The position numbers and the translations under genes were made by a program. The notes beneath the pieces are model-generated. The model was not told the DNA's origin. It made no database searches and was given only the letters and a program-made list of their open reading frames with translations. Below, piece by piece: positions 1 to 7,376 of a DNA stretch of 33,646 bases (position 1 is the first letter of the stretch; each line of letters begins with the position of its first letter). The stretch is from Bordetella parapertussis (GTDB lineage Bacteria; Pseudomonadota; Gammaproteobacteria; Burkholderiales; SG8-39). The DNA lies in NCBI GenBank assembly GCA_945897475.1, contig CAMDFL010000036.1, positions 1 to 33,646 of the forward strand, written 5' to 3'.

Positions 1-930
1 AGCATCGTGCAGGTGCTGCTGTTTTGCATCTACATCGCGATCTTGAGCGTCGTCCGTCCCCAGGCCATGCCGGCAATACCCCCGCAAGCGCGCACCCTTG
101 GCGGCAAGGCACTGTTTGCCAAGCTCATGTGGGGGATGGTGCCTTCACTCGCACTGATATTCCTGGTGCTTGGGACCATATTCATGGGTCTCGCCACGCC
201 CACTGAAGCCGGCGCCATGGGAGCGATTGGAGCGCTGGCACTTGCCGCAATACATCGCCGCCTCACCTGGCCACTATTGCATCAGGGCATGGCATCGACC
301 ATGCGAATCACCGCCATGGTGATCTACATACTTATCGGCTCCACTGTTTTTACATTGGTATTCCGCGGAATGGACGGCGACCTGTGGCTCGAAGGCTTGC
401 TCACTTCTCTGCCGGGAGGCGCCACCGGCTTTCTTATTTTCGTCAATGCGTTCGTGTTTGTGCTCGCCTTTTTTCTCGATTTTTTCGAGATTGCCTTCAT
501 CATCATTCCTCTGCTCGCGCCGATCGCCACCAAGCTTGGCATCGATCTCATCTGGTTCGGCGTGCTGCTGGGAGCGAATATGCAGACCTCCTTCATGCAT
601 CCCCCTTTCGGCATGGCGCTGTTTTATTTACGCGGCATCGCACCCAAGGAGGTGAAAAGCTCGGATATTTACTGGGGAGCCATACCCTGGGTTCTCTTGC
701 AACTGATGCTGGTGGCCATTTTGATTTACTGGCCGGGCCTGGTTACCGATTTCGTTCCTCGGCATCAATCAATCGACCCCGCCGGGGTAGAAATCAAGCT
801 CGATGAACGGGATCGTGAAGGGCAGGGAATACCCTCGCCTTCAGCAAAGGGTAGCTCCTCTACAGCGGAGACTCCAAGCGAAGAGGACGCCGCCGCCGAG
901 ATTCAGCGGCAATTCAAATCCGGCAGATAA
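1..930 (+). CDS. TRAP transporter large permease subunit (DctM-like), C-terminal part
   Basis: This is the C-terminal ~309 residues of the large membrane subunit of a TRAP transporter, which takes up organic or keto acids across the inner membrane using an ion gradient. The frame is open to the first base, so the true start lies outside the window. Several hydrophobic segments are visible, including one around residues 45-65 and a group in the second half with the run FLDFFEIAFIIIPLLAPI, followed by GVLLGANMQTSFMHPPFG, which is typical of DctM C-termini. After the last membrane segment there is a hydrophilic, acidic and Ser-rich tail of about 60 residues, longer than the family needs. Its stop is only 8 bp from the stop of the converging binding-protein gene. 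The substrate cannot be told from the sequence. Confidence 0.9.
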   Translation, partial: SIVQVLLFCIYIAILSVVRPQAMPAIPPQARTLGGKALFAKLMWGMVPSLALIFLVLGTIFMGLATPTEAGAMGAIGALALAAIHRRLTWPLLHQGMASTMRITAMVIYILIGSTVFTLVFRGMDGDLWLEGLLTSLPGGATGFLIFVNAFVFVLAFFLDFFEIAFIIIPLLAPIATKLGIDLIWFGVLLGANMQTSFMHPPFGMALFYLRGIAPKEVKSSDIYWGAIPWVLLQLMLVAILIYWPGLVTDFVPRHQSIDPAGVEIKLDERDREGQGIPSPSAKGSSSTAETPSEEDAAAEIQRQFKSGR

Positions 931-938
931 CAACCCGC

Positions 939-2090
939 CTACTTCGCAGATACGCCCTTGGCCGCGCCTTTCGCGGGCGCCTTGGCGGCCGCCGCGTCGC
1001 GTTCGCTGGCAGGCACGCCGGTGAAGGCGAAATTGTCGTAGCTGCTCTCTGCCACGCGAAACCACAGAAATTGCTCGGCGCGAAACCTGCGCCACTGCGA
1101 ATAAATTCGCTTCCAATGTGGGCTCTTAGCCGACAGCTCATCATAGAGTTCATTGGACGCACGCAGCGCCGCCTCCATCACTGGCCGGGGGAAAGCGCGC
1201 AACTGAGCACCTTCGCCAATTAATTTTCGCAACGCTTCGGGATTTTTCGCGTCGTATTTGGCGAGCATCAACGCATTGGCCTCGGCGCATGCGCCTTCCA
1301 GCGCCGACTGAAAGTGCCTGGGCAGTTCCGCCCATTTCTTTTCGTTGACGAACAAACTGAGCTCCGCGGAACCTTCCCACCAACCCGGGTAGTAGTAGAA
1401 CTTCGCCACTTTATGCAGGCCAAGGCGCTCGTCGTCGTACGGTCCGACCCATTCCGCTGCATCAATGGCGCCGCGTTCCAGCGACGGATAAATTTCACCC
1501 GCAGGAATCTGCGTCGGCACCACGCCCAGTTTGGCGAGTACCTGTCCGGCCAATCCGCCAATGCGGAATTTCAAGCCCTTGAGATCAGCGACACTCTTGA
1601 TTTCCTTGCGGTACCAGCCTGCCATCTGGGTGCCGGTATTGCCCGCGGAAAACGCAAGCACACCGTAATCCTTGTACAAGGCCGCCATGGCTTCATTACC
1701 GCCGCCGTAGTACTTCCAGGCGTTTTGCTGGCGCGCGTTCAAGCCAAATGGCACGGCAGTGCCGAATGCGAATGCGGGATCCTTACCGATGTAATAGTAA
1801 GGCGCGGTATGGCAGCACTCCACCGTGCCGGCCTGTGTCGCATCCAGGACCTGAAGAGGGGGAACCAGTTCGCCGGCCGCGGCGACACGAATCTGAAAAC
1901 GGCCCTCGGTCACCTCGGAGACGCGACGGGCGATATGTTCCGCGGTGCCAAACAAGGTATCAAGAACCTTTGGAAAACTCGATGCCATGCGCCAGCTCAC
2001 CACCGGTTGCGACTGCGCCAGCGCCGGCCCGGCGACCGATCCCGCCGCCAGACCAACCCCTGCTTTCTTGAGAAATGAGCGTCTTTCCAC
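939..2090 (-). CDS. TRAP transporter periplasmic substrate-binding protein (DctP/TakP-like)
   Basis: A 383-residue extracytoplasmic solute receptor that would deliver substrate to the TRAP permease next to it. The N-terminus is a twin-arginine signal, RRSFLKKAG followed by a short hydrophobic stretch and an Ala-rich cleavage region (PALAQ), so the protein is probably exported folded by Tat. The mature part shows TRAP-receptor features: SFPKVLDTLFG near the start, LKGLKFRIGG with the Arg that usually clamps the substrate carboxylate, and GAIDAAEWVGPYDD in the second lobe. It resembles the 2-oxo-acid (TakP) branch, but substrate assignment is inference. The last ~20 residues are low-complexity Ala/Lys. 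The gene converges on the permease instead of sharing an operon with it, and lies 87 bp downstream of pmbA on the same strand. Confidence 0.9.
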   Translation of the reverse strand: MERRSFLKKAGVGLAAGSVAGPALAQSQPVVSWRMASSFPKVLDTLFGTAEHIARRVSEVTEGRFQIRVAAAGELVPPLQVLDATQAGTVECCHTAPYYYIGKDPAFAFGTAVPFGLNARQQNAWKYYGGGNEAMAALYKDYGVLAFSAGNTGTQMAGWYRKEIKSVADLKGLKFRIGGLAGQVLAKLGVVPTQIPAGEIYPSLERGAIDAAEWVGPYDDERLGLHKVAKFYYYPGWWEGSAELSLFVNEKKWAELPRHFQSALEGACAEANALMLAKYDAKNPEALRKLIGEGAQLRAFPRPVMEAALRASNELYDELSAKSPHWKRIYSQWRRFRAEQFLWFRVAESSYDNFAFTGVPASERDAAAAKAPAKGAAKGVSAK

Positions 2091-2177
2091 TTTTGTCCCC
2101 TATGAATTGTTCGCGTTGCCGCGCCGTATCAGCGGGGAAACATCGCAGAGCTTACCTGAGGCATTGCCGCGGACAGA

Positions 2178-3518
2178 TCAACTTCCCGCGATAGTCATAT
2201 TCTCAATTAAGATTGACCCACAATCGCGCGAACCGCGTACCAGCCTGTCGCAACCGATGGCAACTATGGACTTGAACATGTCGCCTAAATTGCCCGCAAT
2301 GGTGATTTCCTCGACGGGATACTGAATCTGCCCGCCCTCCACCCAGAAACCGGCGGCGCCACGGGAATAATCACCGGTGAGGAGATTGATGCCCTGCCCC
2401 ATGAGCTCGGTGACGAGGAGGCCGGTGCCCATTTCGCGCAGCAGGCCTTCAAAATCTCGCTCACCCGGTTGCACGATGAGGTTGAAATTGCCCCCGGCAT
2501 TGCCGGTGGTATCCATGCCCAGCTTCCTCGCCGAATAACTCGATAAAAAATATCCCTGCACCACCCCCGCGCTGACAACCTCCCGGTCGCGTGCCATAAC
2601 ACCTTCATCGTCATAACAACCACTGGCATGGCCACGCGCTATAAAAGGCCGCTCGGAGAGATTGACCATCGGCGAAAACACCGACTTGCCAAGGCTATCC
2701 ACAAGAAACGAGGTCTTGCGGTACAAGCTGCCGCCGCTGACCGCCGCTACGAAATGTCCAAACAGGCTGTTGGCCACCGGCGCCTCGAACAATACCGGCG
2801 CCTGTCGCGTATCGATCTTGCGGCTGCGCAGCCTTGCCAGCGCGCGCCGGCCGGCGTAATCGCCTATCGCCTTTGGCGCTGCAAGGAACTTGCTTGATCG
2901 ATCGGAGGAGTACCAGTCGTCGCGTTGCATCTTGTCACCCTCGGCGGCGATGACAGCGCAAGAGATGTAATGGCGCGAGCTTTGCTGGGCGCTGCGAAAC
3001 CCTGCGCTATTGCCCATCGCATAATGGCTGTGCTGGCAGGAAACGCTCGCCCCTTCGGAATTTACCACCCGCTTGTCCAGGCGAAACGCCGCTTTTTCGG
3101 CTGCCTTGGCCATGCCGATGGCTTCCTCCACCGGCAGCGCCCAGGGATGAAATAAATCCAGATCGCGCGATTCCTTGCAGAGCAGGGACGCATCGGGCAG
3201 CCCATTACAATCGTCGCTCGCCGTGAATCGCGCGATCGACAACGCAGCATCCACGGTGTCGGCGATGGCCTTGGGCGCGAAATCCGATGTGCTCGCATAG
3301 CCACGCTGCTTGCCGATGAATACCGTCACGCCCACCGATTTATCGCGGTTGTGCTCTATGGTGTCAACTTCGCCGCAACGCACCGTCACGGTCTGTCCAT
3401 AGCTCTCGGAGGCGTCGGTTTCGCATTGCGTCGCGCCACGACTGGCCGCTCGCGTCATAACATCCTCGACGATGGTTCGTAGCGTGTCCTGCTCGACTGC
3501 AAATCGGCTGCTTGTCAT
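2178..3518 (-). CDS. pmbA: PmbA, TldD/PmbA family metalloprotease subunit
   Basis: A 446-residue cytoplasmic PmbA (TldE) homologue of usual length. With TldD it forms a protease that processes modified peptides such as microcin B17 and helps degrade CcdA; the zinc-binding HExxxH motif belongs to TldD and is not expected here. Recognisable segments are the N-terminal ASESYGQTVTVRCGEVDTIE, DKSVGVTVFIGKQRGYASTSD, the central MQRDDWYSSDR region and the C-terminal GNLGDMFKSIVAIG. It is divergent from yjgA, with 103 bp between the starts for promoters in both directions. A pmbA-yjgA-mog neighbourhood is common in Betaproteobacteria. No strong ribosome-binding site is visible before the ATG. Confidence 0.93.
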   Translation of the reverse strand: MTSSRFAVEQDTLRTIVEDVMTRAASRGATQCETDASESYGQTVTVRCGEVDTIEHNRDKSVGVTVFIGKQRGYASTSDFAPKAIADTVDAALSIARFTASDDCNGLPDASLLCKESRDLDLFHPWALPVEEAIGMAKAAEKAAFRLDKRVVNSEGASVSCQHSHYAMGNSAGFRSAQQSSRHYISCAVIAAEGDKMQRDDWYSSDRSSKFLAAPKAIGDYAGRRALARLRSRKIDTRQAPVLFEAPVANSLFGHFVAAVSGGSLYRKTSFLVDSLGKSVFSPMVNLSERPFIARGHASGCYDDEGVMARDREVVSAGVVQGYFLSSYSARKLGMDTTGNAGGNFNLIVQPGERDFEGLLREMGTGLLVTELMGQGINLLTGDYSRGAAGFWVEGGQIQYPVEEITIAGNLGDMFKSIVAIGCDRLVRGSRDCGSILIENMTIAGS

Positions 3519-3621
3519 GGGGAGTACCGTGTAAAAGCCGCTATCATAGCAGCCGACTTTCAGGGCAGATTTCGGCTCGGATTGGATTGTTGTATTTCAC
3601 TCGCAAATTTTTGTTCAAATC

Positions 3622-4149
3622 ATGGACCGCACTATGGACGACGTCACCAAACCTAGTAAAACACAAAAAAAACAGGTGATGGCCGAGCTGCAGGCCATGG
3701 GCGAGCGCATGGTGGCGTTAAACGAGGGCCAGATCGCCTCAATAACGATGCCCGATTTCTTGCGCGAGGCGGTGCTCGCGGCGCGAGCCATCAAAGGCCA
3801 CGAAGGCCGTCGCCGGCAAATGCAGTACATCGGCAAGCTGATGCGCGATGTCGATCCCGCGCCAATTCGGGAAAAGATATCCCAATGGGACGGACAATCC
3901 GCGAGCAATGTGGCGCACGAGCACGCCATCGTTCGCTGGCGCGAGCGCTTGCTCGCCGATGAGAATGCAGTCACGGAATTCGCCCGTGCCTATCGCGGCG
4001 CCAATATTCAGCAATTGCGCGCGCTGGTGCGCAACGCCAATAGCGAGCACCTCGCTGGCAAACCACCAAAAAGCTTTCGCGAATTATTCAAGCGGGTACG
4101 CGAAATCATGGACGACGCGGCCACGCCTGCCGCGGAGAATGAAACGTGA
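3622..4149 (+). CDS. yjgA: Ribosome biogenesis factor YjgA/DarP (DUF615)
   Basis: A 175-residue DUF615 protein. The E. coli member (YjgA/DarP) associates with late 50S precursors and promotes large-subunit maturation. The family signature is clear: the Lys-rich N-terminus KPSKTQKKQVMAELQAMGER, the conserved KGHEGRRRQMQYIGKLMRD and the C-terminal QLRALVRNA...PPKSFRELFKRVREI. Two in-frame ATGs lie 12 bp apart, and the first was chosen; neither has a clear Shine-Dalgarno sequence. The stop overlaps the GTG start of mog by three bases, so the two are probably one translationally coupled operon. Confidence 0.93.
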   Translation: MDRTMDDVTKPSKTQKKQVMAELQAMGERMVALNEGQIASITMPDFLREAVLAARAIKGHEGRRRQMQYIGKLMRDVDPAPIREKISQWDGQSASNVAHEHAIVRWRERLLADENAVTEFARAYRGANIQQLRALVRNANSEHLAGKPPKSFRELFKRVREIMDDAATPAAENET

Positions 4150-4748
4150 GCTACTCTGACAAGGAACTACTGATCGGTCTTGTGTCCATCAGTGATCGTG
4201 CCTCGGCAGGGGCCTATAAGGACGAAGGCATCCCATCGCTTCGCGAATGGCTTACCGGTGCATTGGCCTCACCATGGCGCATGGAATCCCGTTTGATCCC
4301 CGATGACCAAGCATCAATCGAGGGCGCACTTGTCGAACTCGTGGATCGCGTAGGCTGCCATCTGGTTCTGACCACGGGTGGCACCGGCCCAGCACCGCGG
4401 GATGTGACACCCGAGGCCACGCAAGCGATAGCGGATCGCATAATGCCCGGCTTTGGCGAACAGATGCGCCGCATCAGCCTGGAGTTCGTGCCCACCGCCA
4501 TTTTATCGAGACAAATTGCGGTGATTCGAAAAAACGCATTGATCATCAATCTTCCTGGTCAGCCGAAATCGATTCGCGAAACCCTGGAAGGACTGAAGAC
4601 CCCCGAAGGCAGGCCGCTGGTTCCGGGTATTTTCGCCGCCGTGCCCTACTGCATCGATCTGATCGGGGGGCCCTACATCGAAACCCATGAGGAAGTGATC
4701 AAGACATTTCGTCCCAAATCGGCGATTCGTCCAAAACCCGCCAACTGA
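4146..4748 (+). CDS. mog: MogA, molybdopterin adenylyltransferase
   Basis: A 200-residue MogA homologue that adenylates molybdopterin with ATP before molybdate insertion in molybdenum cofactor biosynthesis. The MoCF-binding core is intact: LVSISDRAS at the N-terminus, the nucleotide-binding TTGGTGPAPRDVTPEAT, the GFGEQMRRISLEFVPTAILS segment and NLPGQPKSIRETLEGL. The C-terminal IFAAVPYCIDLIGGPYIET is typical of the bacterial MogA branch rather than MoaB. The start is GTG, overlapping the yjgA stop as GTGA, with a GGAG about 8 bases upstream. It points to molybdoenzymes elsewhere in the genome. Confidence 0.95.
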   Translation: MSYSDKELLIGLVSISDRASAGAYKDEGIPSLREWLTGALASPWRMESRLIPDDQASIEGALVELVDRVGCHLVLTTGGTGPAPRDVTPEATQAIADRIMPGFGEQMRRISLEFVPTAILSRQIAVIRKNALIINLPGQPKSIRETLEGLKTPEGRPLVPGIFAAVPYCIDLIGGPYIETHEEVIKTFRPKSAIRPKPAN

Positions 4749-4841
4749 AATATTCGTCGCGATGGAAACCTAACTCGAAACCCAACTCACGAAGATTTCA
4801 CATCCCTGCCGCAATCAACTTCCTCTACTAAATGGTGCACC

Positions 4842-5519
4842 TTGTCCGATCTGCTTGAATGCATGGAAATTGAAACCGCACCCGCGCCGGGCGCCGCAGT
4901 TATCTGGTTGCACGGCCTGGGCGCCGATGGCAATGACTTTGTCCCCATTGTGCCCGAGCTCAATTTGGCTGATCTGCCGGTGAGATTCATCTTTCCGCAC
5001 GCGCCGCGACAAGCAGTCACCATCAACAACGGCATGGTAATGCGCGCTTGGTACGACATCAGTGACGCCGCCATCCGGCGCGAGGACGAAACCGGCGTGC
5101 GTGCTTCGCAAAAACTGATCGAAACCCTGATAGAGCGGGAACAGCAACGCGGCATTGCCAGTTCCCGCCTGGTGCTAGCGGGTTTTTCGCAAGGCGGCGC
5201 CATCGCCTTGCATACCGGCACGCGATTATCCGAGCGAATCGCGGGCGTCATGGCGCTGTCTTGCTATCTGCCGCTCGCCGATAAATTCCCGGCCGAGGCA
5301 TCCGCGGCGAACCGGGAAACACCGATATTCATGGGCCACGGACTCTCTGACCCGGTGGTCATCCACAGTCGCGCGGTGGAGACACGCGAGATCCTGCTAC
5401 AAAACGGCTATCGCGTCGAATGGCGCGACTACCGTATGCCCCACTCCGTGTGTGCTGAAGAGGTGGCCGACATCGCTGCCTGGTTAAGGCGGGTTCTAGG
5501 CTGCGGCACCGGCCCCTAG
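4842..5519 (+). CDS. Carboxylesterase / phospholipase, alpha/beta hydrolase
   Basis: A 225-residue member of the phospholipase/carboxylesterase alpha/beta-hydrolase family, which cleaves short acyl esters in the cytoplasm; the physiological substrate is unknown. The oxyanion-hole segment VIWLHGLGADGNDF comes near the N-terminus. The predicted catalytic triad is Ser116 in GFSQGG, Asp170 in GLSDPVV and His201 in MPHSVC, all at normal spacing. The start is uncertain: a TTG at 4842 gives an N-terminus like other family members, while the first ATG (4863) would remove seven residues. It lies 93 bp after mog on the same strand and converges on the PilZ-like gene. Confidence 0.88.
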   Translation: MSDLLECMEIETAPAPGAAVIWLHGLGADGNDFVPIVPELNLADLPVRFIFPHAPRQAVTINNGMVMRAWYDISDAAIRREDETGVRASQKLIETLIEREQQRGIASSRLVLAGFSQGGAIALHTGTRLSERIAGVMALSCYLPLADKFPAEASAANRETPIFMGHGLSDPVVIHSRAVETREILLQNGYRVEWRDYRMPHSVCAEEVADIAAWLRRVLGCGTGP

Positions 5520-5558
5520 CGCCGCGCAGGAATTAGGTTGAGGGCTCCCTGGGCCGGA

Positions 5559-7085
5559 TCAATCAGTATCCCGAAGCATGACGCGATACTTCGCCAAATC
5601 ATAGTCATCGCCGCGCTCCGTAATACCTTGTGGCAGCAGCATGATCTGCTTGCCCTGATACTCGAACTCCATGTTCTGGCCAGGAACGAATACGCCGCTT
5701 CGCATCAGGATATAAGCGTCCGCCGCGGTAATGACACCCTGGGAGTCGAGCAACACGCAGACTTCGCCTGCTTCGGCGTTGCCTTGCGCGCGCAGTTGCA
5801 CCGATTCCATGGTGCGCGCCAGCGTTTGTATGCCCACGCTGCCCTGCTGGGGAGATTCGCGATTGAAGCGTCTTACGATTCCCAGCACCCAATTAGTACC
5901 GCCTTCGGGTTGCATGGCCAACAGGCAAGCAATTTTCAGCCATTCGCCCTTGATTTGCGGAATGCTCGCGCCAAAGCCGCCGGCGCTAACGTTCTCCACA
6001 ATCCAGCTCTCGGTCGCTGCGGATTCAAAATCCATGGATACAGACGCACCCAATGCGCCGAGTACGCCATCCAGTCCATGGCCCACGGCGAGTCGGGTTT
6101 TCACGCGATGGCGCGGATGCTTTCTCTCCGGGGGTTTGCTCGACCAGTACAGGGTCAGATGACGCAATACGTCAAGGACCATGGCCGCTTCATAGGCGCC
6201 GCCCAGATTGACGCTGGCGGGAACAATGTTCGTCGATTTGACCTTGGTGAGCAGCTCATCCAACTCCTGCATCGCACGGCCGGCGGCAAAGAATCTGAGC
6301 GTCGGTGCGTGCTGCGGGGGACGGGCAATGCGAAGCGGAGGCTGACTGGTCGCAAGATCGATCCAGTAGGCGATATCCGGTTGCTGCTCGAGCGCCAAGG
6401 TGAACGACGCTGAAAAATGCGCGATGAGGCGCTCAAGCAATTCGATTTCCACCGGCAACAGGCTGTCCGGCGAAGACGAAGCGAGCATGACCGCGCGCAA
6501 AAATTCCTGTTCGGGCGAGGATTCACCCGGGATCCCCGTATAGCAGGTGACCTTGTTGCGCGCATATTTTTTGTTCTCGGCAAGCGCGTAAATTTTCGCG
6601 ACAGCGCCCCAGAGACTTTCCTCAAACGGGCCATAACGCATGTATTGCCAGCGCATCTGTTGCGCCAATGCGCGCAGCGCGCGAACGGTTAAAAGAGCAA
6701 TATTCCCTTTGTATCCTTCGGCGCCCTTGAGGCCTGCGCCGTAGGCCTCGACACAGATGGCGAATGCAAGCGCCGCCTGCCGCCAGTAACCATGAATGGC
6801 GCCCCACAGCCTGCCTTCTTGAAATCTAGACGGACGCGTCGAGGAGATGTAATCGCGCACCAGCTTGCGCACATGCTGCTGAGCTGCCTCATCGATCTGA
6901 AGCAACAATTGCGCACGAAGCTCCGCCTTGAAACCTTCGGTGCTGCTGACCGAATCCAGCCAATTGCCCAATTCCTCCAAGGCCCTATGCGCATCATTGG
7001 CCGGTACTTCATCAAGAATCTTGTGGGCCTCCTTGAGGTCCGACATCGGATGGTCAGGTTTTCCGCCACCAAAAATATTAAGCAT
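5559..7085 (-). CDS. PilZ-like domain protein, possible c-di-GMP receptor
   Basis: A 508-residue soluble protein without signal or membrane segments. Residues 1 to about 320 are mostly helical and have no family I can name. From about residue 325 the sequence looks like a PilZ domain: HPRHRVKTRLAV contains RxxxR, and about 40 residues later VENVSAGGFG supplies the (D/N)xSxxG motif. Together these are the c-di-GMP-binding signature of PilZ. A small beta-rich tail follows (GQNMEFEYQGKQIMLLPQG). An excellent GGAGGGG site precedes the ATG. With two GGDEF-type genes within 12 kb, a role as c-di-GMP effector is a reasonable inference, but the output of the large N-terminal region is unknown. A long open frame on the opposite strand (5538-6413) is a shadow. 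Confidence 0.75.
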   Translation of the reverse strand: MLNIFGGGKPDHPMSDLKEAHKILDEVPANDAHRALEELGNWLDSVSSTEGFKAELRAQLLLQIDEAAQQHVRKLVRDYISSTRPSRFQEGRLWGAIHGYWRQAALAFAICVEAYGAGLKGAEGYKGNIALLTVRALRALAQQMRWQYMRYGPFEESLWGAVAKIYALAENKKYARNKVTCYTGIPGESSPEQEFLRAVMLASSSPDSLLPVEIELLERLIAHFSASFTLALEQQPDIAYWIDLATSQPPLRIARPPQHAPTLRFFAAGRAMQELDELLTKVKSTNIVPASVNLGGAYEAAMVLDVLRHLTLYWSSKPPERKHPRHRVKTRLAVGHGLDGVLGALGASVSMDFESAATESWIVENVSAGGFGASIPQIKGEWLKIACLLAMQPEGGTNWVLGIVRRFNRESPQQGSVGIQTLARTMESVQLRAQGNAEAGEVCVLLDSQGVITAADAYILMRSGVFVPGQNMEFEYQGKQIMLLPQGITERGDDYDLAKYRVMLRDTD

Positions 7086-7376
7086 TTCCCCTCCGATCTC
7101 ACGAAGAATTACGCATTCTGGCCATTGCTATTACCCCCCTCACCCTAGGTTTTGAGCATTTTTAAACCCGGATTTCAATCATTCTAGCCCTTCACCGTGG
7201 CGCAGGTAATGGATGGAATTGCGCTTGGAGGAAATTGCTTGCCATGAGCGTCAACAGTATCGAAAGGTTGACAAAAGGACGATAAATACGCCCTGACTAC
7301 AAAGTATTCAATCCAAAGAGCGCGACGGGAATGACATACACTTCACCGTCGCGACTAAAATCCACACGGATTGCAC
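7086..7376. other. Divergent intergenic region (291 bp) between the PilZ-like gene and the histidine kinase gene
   Basis: Promoters for both divergent genes should lie here. A perfect TTGACA is present at 7268-7273 on the plus strand, but no good -10 box sits 16-18 bases after it, so no promoter is claimed. I see no RNA gene and no convincing repeat or hairpin. A 13-codon open frame starting at 7244 is too short and poorly placed relative to its GGAGG to be called a gene. Confidence 0.5.

Noticed and set aside
328..351. TAAAAACA ... GCCGATAA on the minus strand, resembling a sigma-28 promoter
   Set aside because: The spacer is only 5 bases instead of 11, and it lies inside the permease gene with no flagellar gene downstream.
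1314..2078. Plus-strand frame of 254 aa opposite the TRAP binding protein
   Set aside because: The minus-strand frame is a clear Tat-exported TRAP receptor; the antisense product is basic and featureless.
5538..6413. Long plus-strand open frame (291 aa) opposite the PilZ-like gene
   Set aside because: It is antisense to a frame with PilZ motifs and a strong ribosome-binding site, and its own translation is Arg/His/Gln-rich with no recognisable domain.
7244..7285. 13-codon frame in the gap before the histidine kinase gene
   Set aside because: The GGAGG is 12 bases from the ATG, the peptide has no attenuator-like composition, and no hairpin follows it.
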